Program-made: the position numbers and the translations under genes | From: Actinomycetes bacterium | GTDB lineage: Bacteria; Actinomycetota; Actinomycetes; Propionibacteriales; Propionibacteriaceae | Length of the DNA: 50,173 nucleotides | Assembly (NCBI GenBank): GCA_023392635.1 | Contig: JAEVYS010000014.1 | Coordinates: 1-50,173, forward strand | Reading direction: 5' to 3' | The notes under the pieces: model-generated | What the model saw: the letters and a program-made list of their open reading frames with translations, nothing else | Database searches by the model: none | Told to the model about the DNA's origin: nothing | In this document: positions 40,270 to 49,045 of the stretch, in pieces | Layout of the letters: the number at the start of each line of letters is the position of its first letter | How positions within the stretch are numbered: the stretch's first letter is position 1

Positions 40270-41826
40270 TCACTCCTCCCAGGGGAGTCGGTCGAGGAGT
40301 TCCGCCACGGTGCAGTAGCGCTCGTAGCGCCCGGCCATGAAGTCGGCCGTCGCCGGGTCGGGCTCGAACACCTGCCAGGTGGGGTTGAGCGTGCGCACGC
40401 CGGACGCGACCTCGGCGAACGCGCCGACGCCCACGCCGGCCAGCGCGGCCGCACACACCGAGCCCAGCTCGCTGACCGGCGAGATCTGCACCGGCACCGC
40501 CAGGGCATCGGCGAAGCGCTGGCACCACACCGGAGACTTCGTCGCCCCGCCCGACAGCCGCACCGGGAGGCGCTGGGGCAGGGCCGCCTGGAGCCGCTCG
40601 ATGTGGCGCCGGTGCTCCAGGCACACGCCTTCGAGCACCGCTCCCAGCAACTCATCCTCGCCGTTGGAGGAGGACAGCCCGATCCACGCGCCGCGCGCGC
40701 CGGCGTCCGCGCGGCTCCCGTCGAGGAACGGCAGGAACATCGGATCATCCATCCGCTGGCGCCGGGCGCCCTCCCGCTCGAGCCGCGCGCTGTAGATGTC
40801 CCGGCCCGCCGCGCGGTCGGCCGCACTGGTGGCGGTGAGCGCCCGGCTGATCGCCCAGTCGAACGTGGACGCCGACGTCGGGGACGCCTCGCACAGCAGG
40901 GCGAGCCCGCCGAGGGCGATGTTCGCCGCGGTCGGACGGATCGCGCCCAGCACCGAGTCCATGGTCGCGTCGGTGGCCGGCACCAGGACCTGATTCACGC
41001 TCCAGGTGCCCGCCCCGACGCAGATCTCGCTGCCGTCGAACACGCCCGAGCCGTGGTGCAGGGCGGCGTTGTCCACCAGTCCGGACACGACCGGCGTGCC
41101 GGCCACCAGACCGGTCTGCTCCGCCGCGTGGGCGGAGACCTCGCCCAGGCTGTCAGAGGCGATGGGTGCCAGCAGCAGCCGGCGCAGGCCGTCGAGCCCG
41201 AACGCCGAGATCGCCGGCTCGTTGAGCCCGAGCTCGCCCCGTCCGCCGTCAGCGGCCCACGCCGTGTTGTCGTAGAGGCCGCCGGCGGAGGCGTCCGACA
41301 GCTCCGTGGCGACCACGCCGGTCAGCCTGGCGCGGAGGTAGTCCTTGCACGACAGCACCGCGCAGGTCCGGGCCAGCACCTCGGGCTCGCTGGCGGCCAG
41401 GGCGGCGAGGATCGGGCCCGGCTGGCCGGCCCACAGGCCGTTCCAGCTGTGCGCCTGCAGCTCCTCGGCCAGCCCCGCGGCCACCCAGCGGCGCACGGCG
41501 GCTGCTGCCCTGGTGTCGGCCGCCATCACGGCTGCCCTGGTCGGGCGCCCGGCGGCGTCCACCAGGTATAGCCCGTTGCCGTGCCCGGTGAACCCGACGG
41601 CCAGCACACGCTCGGCGGCGATGCCCGGGCGGAGAAGCAGTTCCCGGACGCAGGCAGTGGTCGCCTGCCACAGCACCTCGGCGTCACGCTCGGTCTGTCC
41701 GGGCGCAGGACGGTCCAGCGGTACGGACCGCGAGGCGGTGGCGGAGGTGCCGGTGGTCACGTCGAAGATCGTCGCCTTCACCACCGAGCCGCCGGCGTCG
41801 ATGGCGAGCAGCAGGTCACGGCTCAT
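40270..41826 (-). CDS. FGGY-family carbohydrate kinase
   Basis: A 518-residue kinase. ATG at 41826 overlaps the regulator stop (ATGA). The N-terminal phosphate-1 motif LLAIDAGGSVVKATIFD (about 6-22), GFTGHGNGLYL (about 75-85), SGLVDNAALHHGSG (about 248-261), and the C-terminal LSGGATKSPVWCQRFADAL (about 404-422, adenosine site) are standard for FGGY kinases. It resembles the xylulose/L-xylulose and LsrK-like groups; the exact substrate cannot be assigned. The context (polyol-phosphate dehydrogenase, aldolase, MDR) suggests a ketose or polyol. It is directly followed by the MDR gene. Confidence 0.9.
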   Translation of the reverse strand: MSRDLLLAIDAGGSVVKATIFDVTTGTSATASRSVPLDRPAPGQTERDAEVLWQATTACVRELLLRPGIAAERVLAVGFTGHGNGLYLVDAAGRPTRAAVMAADTRAAAAVRRWVAAGLAEELQAHSWNGLWAGQPGPILAALAASEPEVLARTCAVLSCKDYLRARLTGVVATELSDASAGGLYDNTAWAADGGRGELGLNEPAISAFGLDGLRRLLLAPIASDSLGEVSAHAAEQTGLVAGTPVVSGLVDNAALHHGSGVFDGSEICVGAGTWSVNQVLVPATDATMDSVLGAIRPTAANIALGGLALLCEASPTSASTFDWAISRALTATSAADRAAGRDIYSARLEREGARRQRMDDPMFLPFLDGSRADAGARGAWIGLSSSNGEDELLGAVLEGVCLEHRRHIERLQAALPQRLPVRLSGGATKSPVWCQRFADALAVPVQISPVSELGSVCAAALAGVGVGAFAEVASGVRTLNPTWQVFEPDPATADFMAGRYERYCTVAELLDRLPWEE

Positions 41827-42830
41827 CGCGCGACCCTCCTGCCCGGACGTCCCGTCGTGGCCGCGCGTGCCGCGCCGGCGGTCACCGACCCCTTGGCCAG
41901 AAGCTCCTCCGCGGTGCTCTCGTCGGTGACCAGCACCTTCAGGAACCCGCCGCGGATCGCGCCGAGCACGGCCTCTGCCTTGTGGCGCCCGCCGGCCACG
42001 CCCACCACGTTGGGCATCTCCCGCAGCCGGTCCAGCCCAAGGCCGATCCGCCGGGTCGAGGTGGCGGAGGACACGATCCGGCCGTTGGCGTCGAACCACT
42101 CGCCGAGCATGTCGCCGACCGCACCCATGGCGGCGAACGAGGTCACCTCGGCGGGCGTGACCAGCTGCGATCGGACGGCGGACGCGTCCGGCCCCGCGGA
42201 CCCGATGCCGGTGAGGGTCACCGTGGCGGACGAGGCCAGTTCGAGCACCTCGCGCACCGAGGCTTCCGCACGCAACAGTTCGGCGGCCTCCGGCGAGGAC
42301 ACCAGCAGGGGCGCCGGCACCACCCGCAGGTGCTGGGCGACCTTGGGGTCGCCGGCCAGCGACTGCGAAATGGCCTGGATCGAGCCGGCTGCCGAGGCCA
42401 GCGTGACGCCGTCCAGCGACTCGGCGGCGAGCATCGACAGCGCGCGAGCCACCGTGTCGCCCCACCCCACGCCGACGACGGCGCCGGGGTGAAGGTAGCG
42501 CCGCACGTAGGCCGCGAGCGCCGCGGCCACCCGCTCGTTCACCCGTCCGGCAGGCTTGGGTGCCTCGTCGTCGCGCGGCACGACGATGGCGTCGGCCAGC
42601 CCGAAGGTCTCCCTCAACCGCGTGGCCAGGTCGAGCGCCGAGAGGCAGCGGGCGTCGATCTCGATCCGCACGACACCCTGCGCGCGGGCGGCTTCGAGGA
42701 GCCGTCCCACGGTCTGGCGGGACACGAACAGCCGCTTGGCCACCTGCGCCTGGGTCAGCCCGTCCCCGTGATAGAGCCAGGCTGCGCGGACGACCAGGTC
42801 CAGGTCACTCGGCGATGAGGAAAGCACCAT
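41823..42830 (-). CDS. SorC/DeoR-type sugar-responsive regulator
   Basis: A ~335-residue regulator from ATG at 42830 (GTG at 42848 possible). The N-terminal HTH reads VVRAAWLYHGDGLTQAQVAK then RLFVSRQTVGRLLEAARAQG. The C-terminal ~270 residues form the SorC sugar-phosphate-binding domain (VGVGWGDTVARALSML, VTSFAAMGAVGDMLG, VGVAGGRHKAEAVLGAIRGG). Members such as LsrR and SorC release DNA when they bind a phosphorylated sugar. It lies between the aldolase and kinase, and likely controls both arms of the locus through palindromes at 45222-45233 and 45310-45325. Confidence 0.92.
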   Translation of the reverse strand: MVLSSSPSDLDLVVRAAWLYHGDGLTQAQVAKRLFVSRQTVGRLLEAARAQGVVRIEIDARCLSALDLATRLRETFGLADAIVVPRDDEAPKPAGRVNERVAAALAAYVRRYLHPGAVVGVGWGDTVARALSMLAAESLDGVTLASAAGSIQAISQSLAGDPKVAQHLRVVPAPLLVSSPEAAELLRAEASVREVLELASSATVTLTGIGSAGPDASAVRSQLVTPAEVTSFAAMGAVGDMLGEWFDANGRIVSSATSTRRIGLGLDRLREMPNVVGVAGGRHKAEAVLGAIRGGFLKVLVTDESTAEELLAKGSVTAGAARAATTGRPGRRVAR

Positions 42831-42908
42831 GGACTGGACCCTAGCCACTGGGCAGTCGGAGTTCGACGGAACGCGGTGGACGCGGGCACCTGCCCACGTC
42901 GCGGACGC

Positions 42909-43907
42909 TCACCGGTACCACAGGTCGAGGTAGCCGGCCACGATCTGCTGCATGCCCTCGCGCACCACGGCGTTGCGCCACGACGAGGTGAAGTAGCCGA
43001 TGTCGGCCGCGCCGGCGGTCGGGGCAGCCGTCCCCAGCAGGCCCTCGCCGGCCAGGGTCCGTGCGGTCGGGCCGCCCACCGCGTCGGCGTGCTCGACCAT
43101 CGCGCGGAGCAGCAGCGGGCTGGTGTCGCGCTCGAGGATCGTCCAGATGTTCACCTTGCAGACGCCGTCGGCGAACAGGGTGGCGAGTTGGGCGGGCGGC
43201 ACGCTGGAGGCACCGTGCAGCACGAGCCGGGCGCCGATCCGTCCGGCGATCGCCCGGGCCGCCTCCGGGACGTACCGCAGGTCGGCCGCGGCCGCTCGGT
43301 GCTCGGTGCCGAGGTTGGCCACGACCATGTCGACGCCGGTGCGTGCGACGAACTCCGCTGCCCGCTCGGGCGAGGTGAGTTCGCCGTGCAGGGTCCCCCC
43401 GGCGTCCACGATCTCGTCCGCCGCACCCTCCACGAGCACCTGCTCGCCGTGGCGGTCGACGAACTCGGCGGTCCGGGCGAGGTTCACAGCCCACGGGGCA
43501 GCGGACGCGTCGTACATGACCGAGGAGAACCGGGAAAGGTCGCCGTCGAGGGTCGACGCGTCGAGGTCGTACTGGCCGTGGTCGAAGTGGGTGAGCACGT
43601 CGACGTCCGGGTAGTCGCCACCGGGCCGGGCCAGCACCTCGCAGTCGCCCAGGAAGAGCTCCAGCCCGGTCTCGGGATTGCGGCTGCCCGCGTAGTGGAC
43701 GGCCTGTGGCCGGTGCGCGTAGCGGCCGGTCATGGCGATCGTCACCGGCACGCGCAGGCCCAGCTGGACGGCCCGGGCCTGGCACGCGGCCAGGACGGCC
43801 TCCACGGTCGTCTGGTTCTCCGCGCAGAAGGTGGGCACGACCCAGCCCCGGTCGGCAGCGGCCCGGTAGACCGCGGCCACTGCCGGCTTCCCCAGCACGA
43901 TCGGCAT
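42909..43907 (-). CDS. Class II (zinc) ketose-bisphosphate aldolase family
   Basis: A 332-residue class II aldolase. ATG at 43907 is preceded by AAGGAAC. Family elements are VVPTFCAENQTTVEAVLAAC (early helix), THFDHGQYD (about 107-115, with the zinc His), SSVMYDASAAPW, LHGASSVP and VCKVNIWT. It should cleave a ketose phosphate to DHAP (or glycolaldehyde-level) plus aldehyde. The H-F-D-H-G motif replaces the more common H-L-D-H-G. Whether it acts on fructose-, tagatose- or another ketose phosphate is unknown. It follows the polyol-phosphate dehydrogenase by 29 bases. Confidence 0.9.
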   Translation of the reverse strand: MPIVLGKPAVAAVYRAAADRGWVVPTFCAENQTTVEAVLAACQARAVQLGLRVPVTIAMTGRYAHRPQAVHYAGSRNPETGLELFLGDCEVLARPGGDYPDVDVLTHFDHGQYDLDASTLDGDLSRFSSVMYDASAAPWAVNLARTAEFVDRHGEQVLVEGAADEIVDAGGTLHGELTSPERAAEFVARTGVDMVVANLGTEHRAAAADLRYVPEAARAIAGRIGARLVLHGASSVPPAQLATLFADGVCKVNIWTILERDTSPLLLRAMVEHADAVGGPTARTLAGEGLLGTAAPTAGAADIGYFTSSWRNAVVREGMQQIVAGYLDLWYR

Positions 43908-43936
43908 GCGTTGTTCCTTTTCTGTCGTTCCCGCGT

Positions 43937-45136
43937 TCAGGCGATCCGGGATGGTTCGAAGACGTCGTCCAGCAGTGCGAGCTGGGCGGCGGCGTCGAAG
44001 CCGCCCCTGAGGCCGGCCAGCTGGCGGGAGAGGAGGTCTCGGCGCGGCCCGTCCAGCACGTCGGCGAGCGTGCCGTCCAGCTGGGCCCACAGCCCTGCCC
44101 CGTCCTCGCCTCCGGTGCCGGCCAGCGCGGCGGCCGCGGCCACGGCGAGGGAGAGGTGTCGGGTCGCGACGCCCTCTTCGGCAGCCAGGCGGCAGGCGCC
44201 GAGCAGGCGCTCGTCGGCGGCGAGCTTGCGGGGCAGGTCGCGGCTCACCCGCTGTGTCGTGTCGGCCAGCGCCCGGTTCCCGAACCGGTGCAGCAGGTCG
44301 TCGACGTGGTCGACGAGCGGCGGCAGCGGCACGCCGTAGCGCAGGGACAGCGCGATCGCGGACTCCAGCATCGCCCCTCGCGCCAGGAGCCGGATCTCCG
44401 GGCGGCCGACCGCCTGCCAGACCAGCTCCAGTCCGGCCAGCCGGCCGAGGCAGGCGATGGCGCAGTGGCCGAGGTTGTGGACGTAGAGCTTCCGGTCGCC
44501 GTAGTAGCGGAAGGGGACGGTGTCGTCGGCGACCAGGCCCTCGATGTCGAGAGGCGCACCGGCCACCGCCCCGGCGTCGTAGGGCAGGAACCGGTAGGGC
44601 TCGGCCCGCACCAGCGTGGGTGCGTCCGGGTCGGGGAGCGGCAGCGGGATCATCCGCCCGATCGAGGTCTCCAGCAGCCCGACGGCTGCGGCGAGCGCGG
44701 GCGCCGAGAGCTCCGGCAGCCGTTCGGCGAGCAACCGGCGCATCACCTCGGCGCAGCCGTGGACGTTCTCGGCGAGCAGGATGTCCAGCGGCGGCCGGCA
44801 GAGCGCGACCCGCCGTCCGACCCCCCTGGCCACCGTGTCGGCCACAGCGGGCAACACGGCGGCCCCGACGCTGGTGGCGGCCAGGTCGGCATGGAGGAGG
44901 GCCTCGACGACGGCGTCGCGATCGCGTGCGTGGAGGGCGGTCACCGGACCCACGGTGGTCCGCCGCTCGCCGGCGTCGGAGACCGTGAGGTGCGGATAGC
45001 TGCCGTCCGTGGCCAGGGTGCGCACGAGGACGGGGTCGATGTCGACGAAGGTCACGAACCAGCCGGCCCCGCACAGCAGCTCGCCGAGGAACCCCCGGCC
45101 GACGCTGCCCGCGCCGAAGATCACGGCCTGTCGCAT
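43937..45136 (-). CDS. Mannitol-1-phosphate 5-dehydrogenase family protein
   Basis: A 399-residue polyol-phosphate dehydrogenase. It starts MRQAVIFGAGSVGRGFLGEL (NAD-binding loop) behind GGAAGGA. LLAENVHG and the catalytic segment DRKLYVHNLGH (about 258-268) match ERKLFTLNTGH of E. coli MtlD, including the catalytic Lys, Asn and His. It would convert a polyol phosphate to a ketose phosphate with NAD. Mannitol-1-phosphate is only the family name. No PTS gene is present, so the phosphate probably comes from the FGGY kinase. It is the first gene of the minus arm. Confidence 0.88.
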   Translation of the reverse strand: MRQAVIFGAGSVGRGFLGELLCGAGWFVTFVDIDPVLVRTLATDGSYPHLTVSDAGERRTTVGPVTALHARDRDAVVEALLHADLAATSVGAAVLPAVADTVARGVGRRVALCRPPLDILLAENVHGCAEVMRRLLAERLPELSAPALAAAVGLLETSIGRMIPLPLPDPDAPTLVRAEPYRFLPYDAGAVAGAPLDIEGLVADDTVPFRYYGDRKLYVHNLGHCAIACLGRLAGLELVWQAVGRPEIRLLARGAMLESAIALSLRYGVPLPPLVDHVDDLLHRFGNRALADTTQRVSRDLPRKLAADERLLGACRLAAEEGVATRHLSLAVAAAAALAGTGGEDGAGLWAQLDGTLADVLDGPRRDLLSRQLAGLRGGFDAAAQLALLDDVFEPSRIA

Positions 45137-45221
45137 GTGGTCCTTCCCCGTGGCGACGCCGCCACGCAACGACAGTTGTAGGGGTGCGCGGACCTCCGCC
45201 ACAACCGCGACGGACCTGTTC

Positions 45222-45325
45222 GGGCAATTGCCCAGATCGTCGGATGCGGCGGACGGCAGCCCCTGAAACACCTTGCCAACGCCACTCCGGTATCGAACTG
45301 CAACCTAACCTGAGCATTTGCTCAG
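45222..45325. promoter_or_regulatory. Two SorC-type palindromes in the divergent gap
   Basis: GGGCAATTGCCC (45222-45233) is a perfect 12-bp palindrome. CTGAGCATTTGCTCAG (45310-45325) has 7-bp arms around a central TT. Both share a G-[AG]-GCA-x-TTGC-[CT]-C pattern, centred 90 bases apart between the divergent operons. That is the expected place and type for a SorC/LsrR-like regulator. Confidence 0.6.
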
Positions 45326-45422
45326 CTTGTGCGCATCTGCTTGCAGGCCTCGCACGTGGCTGCCTAGCCTCCGGAGGGAAGGGCCTCCGGGCCCGGCACG
45401 ACGGCGTGGCGGAAGGTGGCGA

Positions 45423-46952
45423 ATGACAGCGCAGGTGGCGACGACCGCGGGTGTCCCGCGATTGTCGGTCCAGGGCATTTCGAAGTCCTTCGAGGCGATC
45501 CATGCCCTGCGCGACGTGTCCTTCGACCTCGCGCCGGGCGAGATCCACGCCCTGGTGGGGGAGAACGGAGCCGGCAAGTCCACGCTGGTGGGCGTCATCA
45601 CCGGTCTCCTGCAGCCCGACCACGGGCAGGTGCTGCTCAACGGTGCCGAGGTGCGCTTCCACAACCCGCTGGACGCCCGCACCCAGGGCGTGGCGGCGGT
45701 GTTCCAGGACCCGAACCTCTTCCCGCACCTGTCGATCGCAGAGAACATCGTCACCGGCGCCTACCCGCGCAAGGGCCCGCTGCTCGACCGGGCAGCCATG
45801 CGGCGCCTGGCCCGGACCAAGCTCGAGCAGCTCGGCTTCCAGCTCGACCCGGACCGCCTGGTCGCCGAGCTGACGGTCGCCGAAGCGCAGTTCGTCGAGA
45901 TCGCCCGCGCGGTGGAGCCCGGCCTGCAGCTGCTGATCCTGGACGAGCCGACCAGCGCGCTGACTCCGTCGGAGGCCGGCCGGCTGTACACGATGGTCGA
46001 GACCCTGAAGGCCGCCGGCACCACCGTGGTCTGGATCTCGCACCGCATGGACGAGATCCGCCGCCTCGCCGACACCATCACGGTGCTGCGCGACGGCCAG
46101 CACGTGCTCACCGCCCCGGCGTCCGAGCTGGGTGACGACGACATGATCAAGGCGATGGTGGGTCGCTCGGTCGCCCTCCAGCGCGTCCCCCGCACCGAGG
46201 ATGTCGGCCCGGTCCGCCTGCGGGTGCGTGACCTCAACCTGGCGGGCACGTTCGCCGACATCTCCTTCGACGTCGCCGAGGGCGAGATCGTGGCGATCGC
46301 CGGGCTCGTGGGCTCGGGACGCTCGGAGATCCAGCAGGCGATCTTCGGTCTCAACCCCGATGTCGAGGGCACGATCGAGGTGGACGGCACGGTCGTGCGT
46401 CCCGACAGCCCGGCGGCGATGGCCCGTAGGGGCGTGGTGTACCTGCCGGAGGACCGCGACGCCGAGGGGATCATCTCGTCGATGAACATCACCGCGAACA
46501 TCGCGCTGCCCAGCATCCGGGCACTGTCGAGGGCGGGGTTCATGTCACCGCGGAAGGAGCGGGCGCTGGCCGCCGGCCAGCGCGAGGCGCTCAGCATCAA
46601 GGGCGAGATCTCCGCCCTGGTCAGCTCGCTGTCCGGTGGCAACCGGCAGAAGGTCGCCCTGGCCCGCTGGCTCGCCACCAACCCCCGCGTCCTGCTGCTC
46701 GACGAGCCCACCCACGGCATCGACGTGGGCACCAAGGCGCAGGTGCACGACATGATGCGCCGCCTCGCGAGGGAGCAGCGGATGGCGATCCTGATGGTCT
46801 CCTCCGACCTGCCGGAGGTGCTCGCGGTCAGCGACCGGGTGCTCGTCATCCGACGCGGACGCCTCGCGGCGACGATCGACACCGAGGACGCCACGCAGGA
46901 GAACATCATGGCCGCGGCGACGGCTGGTCGAGTCGAGGAAGGCACGAAGTGA
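45423..46952 (+). CDS. Sugar ABC transporter ATPase (LsrA/RbsA type)
   Basis: A 509-residue ATPase with two domains, ATG at 45423 behind GGAAGGTGG. The first has GENGAGKS (Walker A, about 48-55) and LLILDEPTSAL (Walker B). The second has the altered P-loop GLVGSGRSE, signature LSGGNRQK and Walker B LLLDEPTHGID, so its acidic pair is intact, unlike the ATPase at 29250. It heads the plus arm ATPase-permease-permease-binding protein, the order seen in lsrACDB and rhamnose systems. Its stop overlaps the next GTG start. Confidence 0.93.
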   Translation: MTAQVATTAGVPRLSVQGISKSFEAIHALRDVSFDLAPGEIHALVGENGAGKSTLVGVITGLLQPDHGQVLLNGAEVRFHNPLDARTQGVAAVFQDPNLFPHLSIAENIVTGAYPRKGPLLDRAAMRRLARTKLEQLGFQLDPDRLVAELTVAEAQFVEIARAVEPGLQLLILDEPTSALTPSEAGRLYTMVETLKAAGTTVVWISHRMDEIRRLADTITVLRDGQHVLTAPASELGDDDMIKAMVGRSVALQRVPRTEDVGPVRLRVRDLNLAGTFADISFDVAEGEIVAIAGLVGSGRSEIQQAIFGLNPDVEGTIEVDGTVVRPDSPAAMARRGVVYLPEDRDAEGIISSMNITANIALPSIRALSRAGFMSPRKERALAAGQREALSIKGEISALVSSLSGGNRQKVALARWLATNPRVLLLDEPTHGIDVGTKAQVHDMMRRLAREQRMAILMVSSDLPEVLAVSDRVLVIRRGRLAATIDTEDATQENIMAAATAGRVEEGTK

Positions 46953-47977
46953 GTCAGCCATCGATCCTGGAGCGACTGCGCCTGAGCGGCAGCGGCGGTG
47001 CGGCGCTGCGCGTCCGCTTCATCGGCGTGCTGGCCTTCCAGGTGGTCCTGATCGTCGTGTTCACCTCGCTCGCACCGCGCTTCATCTCGTGGGACAACGC
47101 CCAGAGCATCCTGTTCACCGCGGCGATCCTCGCCATGGCTGCCGCCGGCCAGACGCTCGTCGTGCTCACCGGCAACCTCGACCTGTCGGTCGGCTCGATC
47201 ATGGGGCTGTGCGCCTACGTCGTGTTCGACGTGACGAGCCAGGCGCCGTGGCTGGCCGGCCTGACGATCCCGTTCGCGGTGATCCTGGGCGCGGTGCTCG
47301 GCCTGGTCAACGGGCTGCTGGTGACCTACCTGAAGATCCCATCGATGGTGGCCACGCTCGGCACCCTGTCGATCTACCGGGGGCTGGTGTCCTTCTACGC
47401 CAACGCGATGGAGGTGACGAGCGGTGAGCTGCCCCAGTGGATGCGGACGCTGGCCACGGTGCGCTGGCTCGGCCTGTCGTCCTACGTCTGGATCGCCGCC
47501 CTCGTGGTGGTCCTCGTCGGGCTGACGCTCAGCCTGCTGCCGTGGGGCCGCAAGCTGTACGCGCTGGGCTCGAACGCTCGCGCCGCCTACTACTACGGCC
47601 TGAACGAGAACGGGATCCTCGTCGGCGCGTACGTCGCCGCGGGCGGCATCGCCGGGTTCGTCGGCCTGCTGCTCGGCGCGCAGGTGGGCAACATCAACTC
47701 CCTGCTCGCCTCGGGCATCGAGATGCAGGTGCTGGCCGCGGTGGTGATCGGCGGGGTGAGCATCTGGGGCGGCTCCGGCAGCGTCTACGGCGCCGCGCTC
47801 GGCGCGATCGTGCTGGCCACCATCAACAACGGGTTGGTGCTGCTCGGCGTCCAGGAGTTCTACCGGCTCCTGATCCAGGGCCTTGCGATCGTGGCAGCGG
47901 TCGCGGTCGACGCGCTGGTGCAGAAACGGGTGCTCACGGCCACCCGACGCCGCGTCATCCTCGAGGTGGCGGCATGA
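46949..47977 (+). CDS. Sugar ABC permease 1 (LsrC-like)
   Basis: A 342-residue membrane protein that starts with GTG at 46949 inside the ATPase stop (GTGA). Markers are LVVLTGNLDLSVGSIMGLCA (about 68-87), IPSMVATLGTLSIYRGLVS and the EAA-like loop YALGSNARAAYYYGLNENGI. About nine to ten helices are predicted by eye. It should dimerise with the next permease. The stop overlaps that gene by ATGA. Confidence 0.92.
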   Translation: MSQPSILERLRLSGSGGAALRVRFIGVLAFQVVLIVVFTSLAPRFISWDNAQSILFTAAILAMAAAGQTLVVLTGNLDLSVGSIMGLCAYVVFDVTSQAPWLAGLTIPFAVILGAVLGLVNGLLVTYLKIPSMVATLGTLSIYRGLVSFYANAMEVTSGELPQWMRTLATVRWLGLSSYVWIAALVVVLVGLTLSLLPWGRKLYALGSNARAAYYYGLNENGILVGAYVAAGGIAGFVGLLLGAQVGNINSLLASGIEMQVLAAVVIGGVSIWGGSGSVYGAALGAIVLATINNGLVLLGVQEFYRLLIQGLAIVAAVAVDALVQKRVLTATRRRVILEVAA

Positions 47978-48960
47978 CCAGGGTGCTGCGGTCCTCGTCC
48001 GCCGAGCTGTTGCTGGTGGTGCTGATCGTGCTCGCCGCGATCTGGTCGAGCCAGCTGTCGCCGTACTTCCTCGACCTGAACAACCTGATGAACTCCGCCG
48101 CCTTCTTCGTCGTGTTCGGCCTGATGGCGTTCGGGCTCTTCCCGGTCGTGGTGCAGGGCGAGATCGACATCTCGCTGGCCTCAACCCTGGCCGTGGCGAG
48201 CGTGCTGTTCGCGAAGCTCTCGGTCGCGGGCGTGCCGGTCCTGGCCGCGCTGCCCGTGGTGATCGCCGTCACCGCGCTGCTCGGTGCGATCAACGGCGCG
48301 CTGGTGGCCTACGCCGGGCTCCCGTCGCTGGCGGTCACGCTGGGCACCCTCGGCGCCTACCGCGGCATCGCTTACCTGTTCGCGGGCAGTGCCGGCGTCA
48401 CCGGGCTGACGCCCGACTACACGCTTCTTGGACGGTCCTGGGTCGGCGTCGTGCCCTCCACCGTGGTGCTCTTCCTGGTCTTCGCCGTCGTGATCGGCGT
48501 GCTGATGGAGGCCACCCGTTTCGGACGCTACAGCTACGCCATCGGCTCCAACGCGGACGCGTCCCGCACGGCTGCCGTCCCGGTGCGCCAGACCCGGGTG
48601 CTGGCCTACGCCGTCGCCGGCGCCGCCGCCGGACTGGCCGGGTTCGTCTGGGTGAACCAGTACCAGTCGGCACGCGGCGACAACGCCGACGGCGCCATCC
48701 TCTTCGTCCTCACCGCCGTCGTGCTCGGCGGCGTCTCGATCAAGGGCGGCAGCGGGCGCGCCCTCGGCGTGCTGCTGTCGACGCTCCTGCTGGCCACCAT
48801 CCAGACCGGCATGAAGCTGGCCAACGTGCCGGGGACGAGCCAGACGCTCGTGATCGGCCTGCTGCTCATCGCCAGCACCGGCGGCCCCCAGCTGGTGACG
48901 CTCCTGCGCAACGCGTTCGGGCGCGCGCGCCGGGTTTCCGCCTCGACGGCCGGGGGGTGA
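47974..48960 (+). CDS. Sugar ABC permease 2 (LsrD-like)
   Basis: A 328-residue permease with ATG at 47974 overlapping the previous stop. Markers are VVVQGEIDISLASTLAVASV (about 58-77), LPSLAVTLGTLGAYRGIAYL and the loop YAIGSNADASRTAAVPVRQT. It completes the channel. A short ~85-base gap then leads to the binding protein. Confidence 0.92.
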   Translation: MTRVLRSSSAELLLVVLIVLAAIWSSQLSPYFLDLNNLMNSAAFFVVFGLMAFGLFPVVVQGEIDISLASTLAVASVLFAKLSVAGVPVLAALPVVIAVTALLGAINGALVAYAGLPSLAVTLGTLGAYRGIAYLFAGSAGVTGLTPDYTLLGRSWVGVVPSTVVLFLVFAVVIGVLMEATRFGRYSYAIGSNADASRTAAVPVRQTRVLAYAVAGAAAGLAGFVWVNQYQSARGDNADGAILFVLTAVVLGGVSIKGGSGRALGVLLSTLLLATIQTGMKLANVPGTSQTLVIGLLLIASTGGPQLVTLLRNAFGRARRVSASTAGG

Positions 48961-49045
48961 GGCCGGCGTCCACGTGCACCGCTGTCACCCGTCCACCCAC
49001 GATCTCCACCCGCACCACCTGTTCAACGATGAAAGGAACCCACTC

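Noticed and set aside
38575..41571. Long plus-strand open frame opposite the MDR and kinase genes
   Set aside because: Shadow of the two real minus-strand genes; no start signal or recognisable domain.
42909..46103. Possible giant minus-strand protein with the aldolase at its C-terminus
   Set aside because: The aldolase has its own ATG at 43907 with a good Shine-Dalgarno, and the upstream part is out of frame with the real dehydrogenase gene.
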